From JAJFIE01 sp964344255 (GTDB lineage: Bacteria > Pseudomonadota > Alphaproteobacteria > Rhodospirillales > Casp-alpha2): a stretch of 64,000 nt of DNA. Shown piece by piece: positions 1 through 8,494 of the stretch. Below the pieces are notes generated by a model. That model was not told the DNA's origin. It ran no database searches and saw only the letters and a program-made list of their open reading frames with translations. The stretch is from positions 1 through 64,000 of the forward strand of contig CAYFMQ010000017.1 of the NCBI GenBank assembly GCA_964344255.1. The letters run 5' to 3'. Each line of letters starts with the position of its first letter. Position 1 is the first letter of the stretch. The position numbers and the translations under genes were made by a program.

Positions 1-8
1 GCGATCGT

Positions 9-40
9 ATTAGGTTGAATCACCTTGTGATCCACCTAAT
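9..40. repeat. nested palindrome at left edge
   Basis: ATTAGGT (9-15) is the exact inverse of ACCTAAT (34-40). Inside it, ATCAC (19-23) pairs with GTGAT (27-31), giving a nested hairpin. It lies in non-coding sequence. It resembles small dispersed palindromes in style, but no second copy was seen in this window. Function unknown. Confidence 0.5.
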
Positions 41-68
41 GCGTGAATCGCCCTCTATTTTAATTGTT

Positions 69-122
69 TAGGGGCTGTTTCACCCTTTAGGTTGCGTCAA
101 TCTAAAGGGAACAGACCCTAGG
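69..122. repeat. long imperfect inverted repeat before the first gene
   Basis: An inner stem CCCTTTAG (83-90) / CTAAAGGG (102-109) is extended by an outer arm, TAGGGGCTGTT on the left and AACAGACCCTA on the right, with a short bulge between them. The hairpin ends just before the ribosome binding site of the gene starting at 135, so it could be a dispersed palindromic element or a leader structure. No U-tract follows, so it is not a normal intrinsic terminator. Confidence 0.5.
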
Positions 123-134
123 GAGAAAGATGCC

Positions 135-476
135 ATGGGGCGATGGATCGGCTGCGTTATGGCGATGATGGTTTTCGCCGTCTCGTCCCCACCGGCCGAA
201 GGTGGCGAAATCTGGACGTTCTATACGGGCGAGTCGTATCTCAATGCGCCTGAGCCGTCGCGGACGCTCTATGTCGCGGGCATGAGCGACACCCTGAACG
301 CCTTGACGGATTCCGGCGACATCGACGCCGCCTGGGTGGTGAGTTGCACCAAGGGCAAGCATTCTTCCGAACTGACGGCCATGTTCGACCGCTGGCTGGT
401 CGCCAATCCGGCGCTGCTCGGTAAATCGGCCCCGTTGTTGTTCCTCGTCGCGCTCCGCGCCAACTGCGTTCAGTAA
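135..476 (+). CDS. small secreted protein, possibly Rap1a/Tai-like
   Basis: The protein has 113 residues. Residues 1-23 look like a signal peptide (MGRWIGCVMAMMVFAVSS, then a small-residue region), so it probably acts in the periplasm. The mature part has two cysteines, near residues 75 and 111, that could form a disulfide. The pattern 'FYTGESYL', an 'AGMSDTLNAL' helix, then Cys, 'FDRWLVANPALL' and a C-terminal Cys recalls the Rap1a/Tai immunity-protein fold, but this is recognition by pattern only. GGGAGAAAG at 121-129 is a good ribosome binding site for ATG 135. It stands alone, behind a palindrome and ahead of an ABC exporter. No function is assigned. Confidence 0.6.
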   Translation: MGRWIGCVMAMMVFAVSSPPAEGGEIWTFYTGESYLNAPEPSRTLYVAGMSDTLNALTDSGDIDAAWVVSCTKGKHSSELTAMFDRWLVANPALLGKSAPLLFLVALRANCVQ

Positions 477-603
477 AGGCGCGTCAAAAATATCCCGGCC
501 TTTCATTGAATTACGGTGATTTGCGCTTACCTTAAGGGTCCGGGTCTCACGACATTCAGCCCGCTCAAACGACGCCATCAACTTACTCTTCGACAGGGCT
601 TTT

Positions 604-2487
604 ATGCGACCACGCGAGTATTCAACAGACCCGCACTCCTTGAGAAACGATGTCCGCACCATCCGGACCCTGCTGCCCTATCTGTGGCCCAAGGGGACGC
701 CGGACGCCATGGTTCTCCGCGCCCGGGTTATGATCGCCCTGGTCCTGCTGGTCGCCGCCAAGCTGACGAACGTCGTGGTCCCGATTTTCTACAAGCAAGC
801 CGTCGACGCCCTGGGCGGCGAGACCGAGGCCTTGCTCGCCGTGCCGGTCATGCTGCTGGTCGCTTACGGGGTGACGCGCACCCTGGCGCAGGCCTTCGGC
901 GAGTTGCGCGATGCGGTGTTCACGCGCGTCGCCCAGCGCGCCGTCCGCCAGGCCGGGATCAAGACCTTCGCGCATCTGCACCGGCTCTCGCTCAGCTTCC
1001 ATCTGGGACGCAAGACCGGCAGGGTCAGCCGCGCCGTGGAACGGGGCACCAAGGGGATCGAGTTCCTGCTGCGCTTCACGCTGTTCAACATCGTGCCCAC
1101 CCTGTTCGAGATCGTCCTCGTCTGCGCCATCCTGTGGCATCTCTACGATATCTGGTTCGCGCTGGTTACCTTCGTCACCATCGCTGGCTACATCGCCTTT
1201 ACCCTGGTGGTGACGGAAATCCGCATCAAGCACCGCCGCGACATGAACGAATCGGATTCAAAGGCCCATACGCGGGCCATCGATTCGCTGCTCAACTTCG
1301 AAACCGTCAAATATTTCTCTAACGAGGATCACGAGACCAACCGCTTCGACGAGGCCATGATCACGTACGAGAACGCAGCGACGAAGAGCGGCGTGTCGCT
1401 CTCGCTGCTCAACATCGGCCAGGGCGCGATTATCGCCATCGGGCTTACCGCCGTCATGCTGATGGCGGCAGACGGCGTCGTCAAAGGCACCATGACCGTG
1501 GGTGACTTCGTGCTGGTGAACGCCTACCTAATCCAGCTTTACCTGCCGCTCAATTTCCTGGGCTTCGTCTACCGCGAGATCAAGCAGTCCCTGGTCGACA
1601 TGGAACAGATGTTCGGCATTATGGACGAAAACCCCGATATAGCCGACAAGCCCGGTGCGAGCCCGCTGGCGGTGTCGGGCGGCGCTATTTCCTTCAAGGA
1701 CGTGCATTTCGCCTACGATACCCGGCGCGAGGTATTGAAAGGCATCTCCTTCGAAGTGCCGGCGGGCAAGCATGTCGCCATCGTCGGGCCCAGCGGGTCG
1801 GGCAAATCGACCATTTCCAGGTTGCTGTTCCGGTTCTATGACGTGGGCGACGGCGCCGTCCAGATCGACGGCCAAAACGTACGCGACGTCACCCAGGCCA
1901 GCCTGCGCCATTCGCTTGGCATGGTGCCGCAGGACACCGTGCTGTTCAACGATACGGTCTATTACAACATTGCCTACGCCAAACCCGACGCCAGCCCCTC
2001 CGAGATCGAGGACGCCGCCCGCCACGCCCATATCCACGATTTCATCATGTCCCTGCCTGACGGCTACCAGAGCGTCGTCGGCGAGCGCGGCCTGAAACTC
2101 TCCGGCGGCGAGAAACAGCGCGTCGCCATCGCCCGGACCATCCTGAAGGATCCGGAGATCCTGATCTTCGACGAGGCGACCTCGGCCCTCGACAGCCACA
2201 CGGAAAAGGAAATCCAGGGCTCGCTGAAGGAAATCTCCACCGACAGGACCACCGTCGTCATCGCGCACCGGCTTTCAACGGTGGTGGACGCCGATGAAAT
2301 CCTGGTCCTGAAGGAAGGCGAGATCGTCGAGCGCGGCACGCATATCGAACTGCTCAGCCTCAATGGCGAATATGCCTCCATGTGGGCGCGCCAGCAGGAA
2401 GCTGCCAAGGCCGAGGAAGTTCTGGAACAGGTTCGGGAAACGGAAGGCCCCAGCATCCGCGAAACAGCGGAAGCGACGATCGAGTAA
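604..2487 (+). CDS. ATM1/HMT1-type ABC exporter, fused TMD-NBD
   Basis: This is a 627-residue half-transporter. The N-terminal ~330 residues hold the six-helix membrane domain. The rest is an ATPase with Walker A GPSGSGKST (from G395), Q-loop PQD near 443, signature LSGGE near 499, Walker B LIFDE near 520 and the H-loop AHR near 553. The N-terminal region, with 'VVVPIFYKQAVDAL' and 'GVTRTLAQAFGELRDAVFTRV', is characteristic of the ATM1/HMT1 group, which exports glutathione- or sulfur-linked compounds and heavy-metal conjugates across the inner membrane as a homodimer. All ATPase motifs are intact. The Fe-S assembly operon 3 kb away fits a sulfur or metal role, but the substrate is inferred. 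Confidence 0.9.
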   Translation: MRPREYSTDPHSLRNDVRTIRTLLPYLWPKGTPDAMVLRARVMIALVLLVAAKLTNVVVPIFYKQAVDALGGETEALLAVPVMLLVAYGVTRTLAQAFGELRDAVFTRVAQRAVRQAGIKTFAHLHRLSLSFHLGRKTGRVSRAVERGTKGIEFLLRFTLFNIVPTLFEIVLVCAILWHLYDIWFALVTFVTIAGYIAFTLVVTEIRIKHRRDMNESDSKAHTRAIDSLLNFETVKYFSNEDHETNRFDEAMITYENAATKSGVSLSLLNIGQGAIIAIGLTAVMLMAADGVVKGTMTVGDFVLVNAYLIQLYLPLNFLGFVYREIKQSLVDMEQMFGIMDENPDIADKPGASPLAVSGGAISFKDVHFAYDTRREVLKGISFEVPAGKHVAIVGPSGSGKSTISRLLFRFYDVGDGAVQIDGQNVRDVTQASLRHSLGMVPQDTVLFNDTVYYNIAYAKPDASPSEIEDAARHAHIHDFIMSLPDGYQSVVGERGLKLSGGEKQRVAIARTILKDPEILIFDEATSALDSHTEKEIQGSLKEISTDRTTVVIAHRLSTVVDADEILVLKEGEIVERGTHIELLSLNGEYASMWARQQEAAKAEEVLEQVRETEGPSIRETAEATIE

Positions 2488-2491
2488 CCGT

Positions 2492-3622
2492 TCAGGCGTT
2501 TCCTGTGCCGGTGATCCAGCCGCCGCCCATGACCCGGTCGCCGTCATAGAACACGCAGGCCTGTCCCGGAGAGATACCCGCCTGGGGTTCGTCCAGCGTG
2601 ACCGTCGCGCCGCCGTTCACAGGCGCCACCAGCGCCATCGCCGGCGGCTGGGTCGAGCGCAGCTTGACGGCAAGGCGCATGCCTTCGGCAGGCAAGCCCA
2701 CCCCATCGCCCAGCCAGTTGACGTCCCTGATGTGGACGGTGCTCTCCAGGATCGCTTCATAAGGCCCGACGACAACGCGCTTGGCTTCCGGCTCCAGCCT
2801 GACCACGTAGAGCGGTTCGCCCACGGCAACGCCCAGGCCCCGGCGCTGGCCGATGGTATAGCCGATGATGCCGTCATGCTGGCCCAGCACATTACCTTCC
2901 AGATCAACGATATCGCCCGGATCGCATGCACCGGGACGCAGGCGTTCGACAACGCTGCGGTAATTGCCGTTGGGCACGAAACAGATGTCCTGACTTTCCG
3001 CCTTTTCGGCCACGCTGAGCCCCAGCCGTTCCGCATGCCCCCGGGTTTCCTCCTTGGCCATGCCGCCCAGGGGGAAGCGCAGGAAATCGAGTTGGTCACG
3101 CGTGGTGGCGAACAGGAAATAGCTCTGGTCCTTGGCCGGATCGATACCGCAATGCATCTCGACGCCGCCCCCTTCGCCCGGTTCGCGGCGAATATAGTGC
3201 CCCGTCGCCAGCGCATCGCCGCCCAGGTCCTTTGCGGTCGCTAGCAGATCGCGGAACTTGACCGTCTGGTTGCACTTGACGCAGGGGATCGGCGTCTCGC
3301 CGGCGAGGTAGGAATCGGCGAATTCCTCCATGACCTCGTCACGGAATCGGCTTTCGTAATCCAGCACGTAATGGGGGATGCCGATGCTCTCCGCAACCCG
3401 GCTTGCATCGTGGATATCGCGTCCGGCGCAGCAGGTATTGGCGCGCTGGATGGCCTCGCCGTGATCGTAGAGCTGGAGCGTCACGCCAACGACGTCATAG
3501 CCCTGCTCGGCCAACAGCGCCGCGGTCACGGAACTGTCCACGCCGCCGGACATGGCGACCACCACGCGGGTCTCCGCCGGGCTCTTATCAATGCCGAGAG
3601 CATTTTCCATACTATTCATCAT
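2492..3622 (-). CDS. mnmA: tRNA-specific 2-thiouridylase MnmA
   Basis: MnmA makes the 2-thio group of U34 in tRNA for Lys, Glu and Gln, using ATP and persulfide sulfur. The 376-residue protein has the PP-loop SGGVDSS (25-31), the catalytic cysteine in 'PCVKCNQ' (C114, with C117 nearby) and the second, persulfide-bearing cysteine in 'SQDICFVP' (C214), in the usual order and spacing. The C-terminal ~150 residues form the expected beta-barrel tRNA domains. It converges with the ATM1-type exporter with only 4 bases between stop codons. The start has two tandem ATGs and no strong ribosome binding site, and an ATG four codons further in is also possible. Confidence 0.96.
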   Translation of the reverse strand: MMNSMENALGIDKSPAETRVVVAMSGGVDSSVTAALLAEQGYDVVGVTLQLYDHGEAIQRANTCCAGRDIHDASRVAESIGIPHYVLDYESRFRDEVMEEFADSYLAGETPIPCVKCNQTVKFRDLLATAKDLGGDALATGHYIRREPGEGGGVEMHCGIDPAKDQSYFLFATTRDQLDFLRFPLGGMAKEETRGHAERLGLSVAEKAESQDICFVPNGNYRSVVERLRPGACDPGDIVDLEGNVLGQHDGIIGYTIGQRRGLGVAVGEPLYVVRLEPEAKRVVVGPYEAILESTVHIRDVNWLGDGVGLPAEGMRLAVKLRSTQPPAMALVAPVNGGATVTLDEPQAGISPGQACVFYDGDRVMGGGWITGTGNA

Positions 3623-3759
3623 GGGCGGAATATAGGCATTGTTGTTTGGCTGGCAAGGGTTGTCACCGTAACAATTGCCGGGATTGACAAACGCCCGGTA
3701 AAATAGTCAACAAGGGCTCTGATTTCATTGGCTTTTCTTATAAGCGAAAGAATTGCGCC

Positions 3760-4140
3760 GTGAGCGAGACGAAACAGCGCCATAACACCATCAGTTCGGT
3801 CCTCGGCCGGGGGCTCAGGCGCCGCTGCCCCAGTTGCGGCGCCGGCAAGCTGTTCCGCACGTACCTGAAACAGGTCGATCACTGTGCTGCCTGTGGCACC
3901 GAGTACGGCCATATCCGCGCCGATGACATTCCCGCTTATTTCACGATCCTGATCGTCGGTCATTTCGTCGTGCCCCTCGTCGTCATGGCCGAACAGCTTT
4001 ACCATCCGTCCCAGTTGTTTCATTTATCCGTCTGGATCCCCCTCACCCTGATCCTGACCTTCGGGCTTCTGCCCCTGATCAAGGGCGCTTCCGTCGGCGT
4101 CATGTGGCGCTTGCGGCTTTCCGGATCGGAAATGCAGTAA
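3760..4140 (+). CDS. DUF983 family membrane protein
   Basis: The 126-residue protein begins at GTG 3760. A short zinc-ribbon-like segment contains two CxxC pairs (CPSCGAGKLF near 24, then CAACGTEYG near 42), followed by 'ADDIPAYFTILIVGHFVVP' and two predicted transmembrane helices (about 60-82 and 91-110). This is the arrangement of DUF983 proteins, which are common in Alphaproteobacteria and whose biochemical role is not established. It is divergent from mnmA across a 137-base spacer. Confidence 0.85.
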   Translation: MSETKQRHNTISSVLGRGLRRRCPSCGAGKLFRTYLKQVDHCAACGTEYGHIRADDIPAYFTILIVGHFVVPLVVMAEQLYHPSQLFHLSVWIPLTLILTFGLLPLIKGASVGVMWRLRLSGSEMQ

Positions 4141-4242
4141 CCCCCCAAACCCTTGAAATTCCGGAATGTGCGTACAACCTGAACAACATGCGTGTTCAGG
4201 CTTTTGCTGATTCAGACCATTCAATGCCAACGGGAGGGCGAA

Positions 4243-4701
4243 ATGACGACAAGCGGAAACGGGAAAAAGGCCAGGGCCGTCGGCATCAATCACATCGCCC
4301 TGGAAGTCGGGAACATCCAGGAAGCCCTGGACTTCTACGGCCGGTTCATCGAGTTTGACATCGAAAGCCAGAGCGACACGGCGGCCTTTATCTACTTCGG
4401 CGACCAGTTCATCAATTTCAGCCTGGGCCGCAAACAGGGGCCGGACGATAACCGGCATTTCGGCATCGCCGTCGACAACAAGGAACTGGCGAAAAGAACG
4501 CTTGAAGGCATGGGGGTGAAATTTCTCGGCGGTCCGTTTCTTGATTTCCTCGATCCCTGGGGCAACCGGGTCGAGATCACCACCTACGTCAATATCCAGT
4601 ACACCAAGGCGGATCATATATTGGAAGGCATGGGCCTCGGTCATCTGAAGAAATCAGATGAAGCCATTTCGGAGTTGCGCGAGAAAAATATGTCGCCGTG
4701 A
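4243..4701 (+). CDS. VOC (glyoxalase/dioxygenase fold) family protein
   Basis: The 152-residue protein is a single vicinal-oxygen-chelate module pair: 'GINHIALEVGNIQEALDFYGRFIEF' opens the first beta-alpha-beta unit and 'FLDPWGNRVEI' closes the second. Candidate metal ligands are the His of 'INHIAL', the His of 'RHFGIAV' and the Glu of 'NRVEI'. The frame is open upstream, but the ATG at 4243 follows a strong CGGGAGGGCG site (4231-4240), so it is chosen. The substrate cannot be read from the sequence. It stands alone, converging with tenA. Confidence 0.8.
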   Translation: MTTSGNGKKARAVGINHIALEVGNIQEALDFYGRFIEFDIESQSDTAAFIYFGDQFINFSLGRKQGPDDNRHFGIAVDNKELAKRTLEGMGVKFLGGPFLDFLDPWGNRVEITTYVNIQYTKADHILEGMGLGHLKKSDEAISELREKNMSP

Positions 4702-4740
4702 GGAACCGGCAGTCTCAGGAATACCCGAACCGCCCCTAAG

Positions 4741-5412
4741 TTAACCGGCGTCGAGACCCATCTGCCAGAACCGGGTTTCCAGGCGTGTCGCCTGCCGGAA
4801 CGTCTGTTCCAGGTGCGCCATGCGCCCTTCCCCTGCCCGCTCAGCATAGAGCCGGTCCAGATTGGCAAGACCCGCCTTGGCGCCTTCAATGTAATCCTCC
4901 GACGCATACATTTCGATCCACGGCAGGTAGGGATTGCCGTCGCGTTTTGTCGCCGGATCGTTGTAAAGGCGCTCACCGATTTCCGCATAACCGTACATAC
5001 AGGGCAGCAGCGCAACGTGCAGGTCCAGCAGATCGCCTGCCATGCCGCGCTCCAGCACGTAGCGGGTATAGGCCATGTTGTCCTCGGCCTCGGGCGCGGC
5101 CTGCATTTCCTCTTCCGAAATACCCCAGCCCTTGCAGTATTCCACATGCAGGCCCATTTCGACCTCGGTGATGACCCGGATGCCTTCGGCGGCATAGCGC
5201 AGGTCTTCCAGCGAATGCGCCTTGTAGGCGGCCAGCGCATAGGCCCGGGAGAAGTGGATCAGGAACAGATAGTCCTGGATCAGGTAGTGCTTGAAACATT
5301 CTTCGGGCAAAGTGCCGTCCTGGATCCCCAGGACGAAGGGATGCTCCACATAGCCCTTCCAGTCCTCGGCACAGGCGTCACGCAGGCGGGCGAAAAGGGT
5401 GTTATCCGTCAT
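4741..5412 (-). CDS. tenA: aminopyrimidine aminohydrolase / thiaminase II, TenA family
   Basis: TenA hydrolyses aminopyrimidine breakdown products of thiamine, or thiamine itself, for HMP salvage. The protein is all-helical and of usual length (223 residues). 'HYLIQDYLFL' carries the substrate-binding Asp, 'LLPCMYGYAEI' carries the nucleophilic Cys (C138), and 'WIEMYAS' holds the late Glu. A TTG codon five codons upstream is in frame, but GAGGGAAAG sits just before the ATG at 5412. The start lies 12 bases after the ferredoxin stop, so the gene may be read as the tail of the Fe-S gene block. No TPP riboswitch was recognised in front of it. Confidence 0.93.
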   Translation of the reverse strand: MTDNTLFARLRDACAEDWKGYVEHPFVLGIQDGTLPEECFKHYLIQDYLFLIHFSRAYALAAYKAHSLEDLRYAAEGIRVITEVEMGLHVEYCKGWGISEEEMQAAPEAEDNMAYTRYVLERGMAGDLLDLHVALLPCMYGYAEIGERLYNDPATKRDGNPYLPWIEMYASEDYIEGAKAGLANLDRLYAERAGEGRMAHLEQTFRQATRLETRFWQMGLDAG

Positions 5413-5423
5413 TTTTCTTTCCC

Positions 5424-5738
5424 TCAACTCTCTTCCGGAATCGTTACTGTCAGGCCGTCCAGTTCGCCGGTCATGGTGATCTGGCAGCTCAGGCGCGACG
5501 TATCGGTCAGGCCGTCGGCAAAATCCAGCATGTCGGCTTCGTCGTCGGTTACCGGCCTGAGTTTGCCGTACCAGTCCGCATCCACCACCACATGACAGGT
5601 GGCGCAGGCCAGCGCCCCTTCGCAGGCGCCTTCGATATCATAGCCGTTGTCGCGAAGAATCTGCATGACATGCCGTCCGGCCGGAGCATCGATTTCACGC
5701 GGATCGGCATCGGCAGTCTTGACGATCAGTCGGGGCAT
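5424..5738 (-). CDS. adrenodoxin-type [2Fe-2S] ferredoxin
   Basis: The 104-residue protein has the adrenodoxin-type cluster ligands C39, C45, C48 ('CEGALACATCHV') and C85 ('LSCQI'). Ferredoxins of this class donate electrons to Fe-S cluster assembly or to P450-type enzymes. Its place directly after the iscA-like gene at the end of the suf block favours the first role; this is inference from position. A TTG three codons upstream could also start translation, but ATG 5738 gives the usual 'MPRLIV' beginning. Confidence 0.92.
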   Translation of the reverse strand: MPRLIVKTADADPREIDAPAGRHVMQILRDNGYDIEGACEGALACATCHVVVDADWYGKLRPVTDDEADMLDFADGLTDTSRLSCQITMTGELDGLTVTIPEES

Positions 5739-5762
5739 GAAAAGCAAACCGTTTGGGAGGGG

Positions 5763-6107
5763 TTAAACCGAGAAGCTCTCGCCGCAACCGCAGCGTCCGG
5801 TTTCATTGGGATTGTCGAAGACGAAGCCGGAATGGAACTTGTCTTCCACGTAATCCATGGTGGAACCCAGGATATACATGACGGCCATGGGATCGACGTA
5901 GATTTTAACGCCCTTGTCCTCGACCACTTCTTCCATCTTGCTCTCGGTTTCGGCGTATTCGACCATATAGGACATGCCGTTGCAGCCTTTTGTCGTTATG
6001 CCCACGCGCAGGCCGAGAACAGGCTTGTCGCTCTTTTCGATCAGCGACTTTACCCGGTCCGCCGCAGCGTCGGTAAGAGATATCAACTGAGGTCGTTCCA
6101 TATTCAT
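5763..6107 (-). CDS. A-type Fe-S carrier (IscA/SufA/HesB family)
   Basis: The 114-residue protein carries the three invariant A-type cysteines: C42 in 'KGCNGMSY' and C106/C108 in 'GRCGCGESF'. A-type carriers receive newly built clusters from the SufBCD scaffold and pass them to target enzymes. It follows sufT in the same direction and precedes the ferredoxin. ATG 6107 and a second ATG two codons later are both usable. Its position in a suf operon makes SufA the natural name, though SufA, IscA and ErpA are hard to tell apart by sequence alone. Confidence 0.93.
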   Translation of the reverse strand: MNMERPQLISLTDAAADRVKSLIEKSDKPVLGLRVGITTKGCNGMSYMVEYAETESKMEEVVEDKGVKIYVDPMAVMYILGSTMDYVEDKFHSGFVFDNPNETGRCGCGESFSV

Positions 6108-6117
6108 GTCCTAATAC

Positions 6118-6159
6118 ATATGGTCAGATCATGTCTTCATTAAATATGGTCAAATCATG
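6118..6159. repeat. 16-bp direct repeat at the 3' end of sufT
   Basis: ATATGGTCAGATCATG (6118-6133) is repeated with one change at 6144-6159. The right copy contains the sufT stop codon (6150-6152), and the left copy contains a second, unused ATG-ATC-TGA-like end. It looks like a small local duplication of the gene's 3' end. Confidence 0.5.
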
Positions 6160-6710
6160 CCCAGTGCAAGTTTGGCGTCTTCCGACATGCGGTCCATGGT
6201 CCATTGCGGCTCCCACACCAGCCGGACGGAGATAATCCCGGTGCCTTCCACCTCAGTCACGGCGCGGGCCACCATGCCCGGCATTTCACCCGCCACGGGG
6301 CAACCCGGCGCGGTCAGCGACATTTCAACGTTCACATCGCCCGTTTCCGTGATCTCAATGGTGTAGATCAGACCGAGATCATAAATATTCACCGGAATTT
6401 CAGGATCATAGACCGTACGCATGGCCTCGATCACCGCATCTTCGTCGGCGATTTCCGAGCCGGGCAGCAGGGCTTCGCCCGCCGTCGCCTCGAATTCCTC
6501 AAGTTGGCCCAAATCGCCAAAGCCCATGCCGGCATTGGGCGAAGCATCGTACATGGGGCGCTCGGGCATGACCGGTTCCGAATCCGCCACTGCCGAGTCG
6601 ACAATCTGCTCGGCTGATTCCGGTTCCGCACTCTTTACGTTCATTATGTCTTTCTCGCTCTTCTCGTCTTCAGACGGTTTGCGTGAGAGGAATTTGCTCA
6701 GAAAATTCAT
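6150..6710 (-). CDS. sufT: SufT / MIP18-like (DUF59) Fe-S assembly protein
   Basis: The C-terminal ~100 residues are the DUF59/MIP18 domain: 'AMRTVYDPEIPVNIYDLGLIY', then 'MSLTAPGCPVAGEMP' with its conserved Cys, and a closing 'WEPQWTMDRMSEDAKLALG'. SufT-type proteins help Fe-S cluster maturation when demand is high. About 80 N-terminal residues are acidic, low in complexity and probably disordered. ATG 6710 is chosen because it lies 20 bases after the sufU stop; a later ATG (near 6644) has a better GAGAAAG site and would remove part of the disordered tail. The reading frame is open further upstream, but that part overlaps sufU. Confidence 0.85.
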   Translation of the reverse strand: MNFLSKFLSRKPSEDEKSEKDIMNVKSAEPESAEQIVDSAVADSEPVMPERPMYDASPNAGMGFGDLGQLEEFEATAGEALLPGSEIADEDAVIEAMRTVYDPEIPVNIYDLGLIYTIEITETGDVNVEMSLTAPGCPVAGEMPGMVARAVTEVEGTGIISVRLVWEPQWTMDRMSEDAKLALGMI

Positions 6711-6730
6711 TATATGTACCAATCCGTCAA

Positions 6731-7204
6731 CTATTCCGTCGAAATTTCCTGCTCGCCGTTCACGGCGGCGTCCATCGTATGCCAGGCCAGGGTCGCGCAC
6801 TTGACCCGCATGGGGAACTCACGAACGCCGGACAGCATTTGCAGGCGCTCGGCCACATCTTCGTCGAAATCACCCAGGCTGTCGGCGGCGCTGTCGTCGT
6901 CACCGGTGCACATGGCATGAAAGGCCTTGAACACGGTTTCCGCCTGCTCGACGGTCATGCCATTGAGCACCTCCGTCATCATGGAGGCCGACGCCATGGA
7001 AATGGCGCATCCCTTGCCCTGAAACGCGACATCGGTAATGACACCGCCGTCATCCAGCGTCAGGTAAACCACCAGCGCATCGCCGCACATGGGGTTGTTG
7101 CCCGCCGCTTCCTTGCTGACATGATCCGGGCGGCGGAAGTTGCGCGGATTCTTGCCGTGATCGAGGATCACTGCCTGGTAAAGTTCGCGTAAGTCATCAA
7201 ACAA
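6731..7204 (-). CDS. sufU: SufU-type (NifU N-like) Fe-S / sulfur-transfer protein
   Basis: The protein has 157 residues. The three conserved cysteines are C40 ('NPMCGD'), C66 ('GKGCAIS') and C136 ('VKCATLAWH'), with Asp42. A ~20-residue insertion before the last Cys (around 99-118, 'CTGDDDSAADSLGDFDE') is the mark of SufU rather than IscU. SufU accepts sulfur from SufS. The start appears to be TTG 7204, preceded by GGGAG. This lies inside the 3' end of sufS, so the two genes overlap by 37 bases in different frames, which suggests translational coupling. Confidence 0.9.
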   Translation of the reverse strand: MFDDLRELYQAVILDHGKNPRNFRRPDHVSKEAAGNNPMCGDALVVYLTLDDGGVITDVAFQGKGCAISMASASMMTEVLNGMTVEQAETVFKAFHAMCTGDDDSAADSLGDFDEDVAERLQMLSGVREFPMRVKCATLAWHTMDAAVNGEQEISTE

Positions 7205-8493
7205 CAGCCAAACATCTCCCGAACGAATGCGATGGCTTCCGCCAGGGCGTCCACTTCCTCGCGTGTGTTATAGAGCCCGAAAGAGGCCCGTGCCGTCGCC
7301 GCCAAGCCGTAACGCTCCATCACCGGCTCGGCGCAATGGTGGCCGGTCCTGATCGCAACGCCGCCCCGGTCGACAATGGTTCCGATATCATGGGGATGGG
7401 CGCAGTCCATGACGAAGGAGACGATGGCCGCCTTTTCCTTCGCCCGGCCGATAATGTGCAGGCCGTCAACGGCGGACAGTTTATCGGTGGCGTAATGCAG
7501 CAGCCCTTCTTCATGGGCGGCGATGTTTTCCATGCCGAGCGCACTAACGTAATCGATGGCGGCGCCGAGCCCGATGGCTTCGACGATGGCGGGCGTGCCG
7601 GCCTCGAAGCGCAGCGGCGCTTTCTGGAAGGTGGTCTTCTCGAACGACACGGTTTCGATCATATCGCCCCCGCCCTGCCACGGCGGCATGGCATTGAGCA
7701 AATCTTCCTTACCGTAGAGCACGCCTATCCCTGTGGGTCCGTAGACCTTGTGCGGCGCGAAGACATAGAAATCCGCATCCAGCGCCTGCACGTCCACCTT
7801 CATGTGCGGCACGGCTTGGCAGCCGTCCACCAGGACCTTGGCGCCCCGATCGTGGGCCAGCCGGATCACATCGGCGATGGGAACGATGGTGCCCAAGGCA
7901 TTGGAGATGTGCGTCATGGCGACCAGCTTTGTCCTGTCGCTCAGCAGCTTCTCATACTCCGCGAATATCAGATTGCCTTCATCATCGACGGGCACGACGC
8001 GCAATTCGACGCCGGTCTGCTCACGCAGCAACTGCCACGGCACGATGTTGGCGTGGTGCTCCATGTGCGACAGGATGATCTCGTCGCCTGCCTTCAGGAA
8101 CGTCCGGCCAAAGGAATTGGCGACAAGGTTGACGGCCTCGGTGGCGGATGACGTGAAGACAATCTCGTTTTCGCTGCCGGCATTCAGGAAATCGGCGATC
8201 TTCTTCCGCGCCGCCTCGTATTCTTCCGTCGAGCGCTGGCTCAGGAAATGTACGCCGCGATGAACGTTGGCGTAGTATGTCTCGTAGGCTTCCGACATGG
8301 CGTCGATGACCTGCCGTGGTTTCTGGGCGCTGGCGCCGTTATCGAGATAAACCAGCGGCTTGCCGTGGACTTCCTGATCAAGGATGGGAAAATCCTTGCG
8401 CACCTGCTCGACATCATAAGCCAGCGCAGAATTATCGCCCCGGCGGGCGGCGGCTGCGGCGACAGCGGCGGCTCTGATCTGGGCTGTATCCAT
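7168..8493 (-). CDS. sufS: cysteine desulfurase SufS (group II)
   Basis: SufS takes sulfur from cysteine as a persulfide, releasing alanine, and passes it to SufU. The 441-residue PLP enzyme contains 'YLDNGASAQKP', the PLP lysine in 'APHKVYGPTGIG' (near 248) and the catalytic cysteine in 'RTGHHCAEP' (near 386), the group II arrangement. The frame is open upstream, but ATG 8493 has GGAGGGG just before it and follows the sufD stop by one base (TGA-g-ATG). The C-terminus runs about 15 residues past the usual end, into sufU. It is the second desulfurase of the operon; the first (12142-13263) is of the IscS type. Confidence 0.95.
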   Translation of the reverse strand: MDTAQIRAAAVAAAAARRGDNSALAYDVEQVRKDFPILDQEVHGKPLVYLDNGASAQKPRQVIDAMSEAYETYYANVHRGVHFLSQRSTEEYEAARKKIADFLNAGSENEIVFTSSATEAVNLVANSFGRTFLKAGDEIILSHMEHHANIVPWQLLREQTGVELRVVPVDDEGNLIFAEYEKLLSDRTKLVAMTHISNALGTIVPIADVIRLAHDRGAKVLVDGCQAVPHMKVDVQALDADFYVFAPHKVYGPTGIGVLYGKEDLLNAMPPWQGGGDMIETVSFEKTTFQKAPLRFEAGTPAIVEAIGLGAAIDYVSALGMENIAAHEEGLLHYATDKLSAVDGLHIIGRAKEKAAIVSFVMDCAHPHDIGTIVDRGGVAIRTGHHCAEPVMERYGLAATARASFGLYNTREEVDALAEAIAFVREMFGCCLMTYANFTRQ

Positions 8494-8494
8494 C

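Noticed and set aside
5413..5423. TPP riboswitch before tenA
   Set aside because: The gap to the ferredoxin gene is 11 bases and holds only a Shine-Dalgarno sequence; no THI-box sequence seen.
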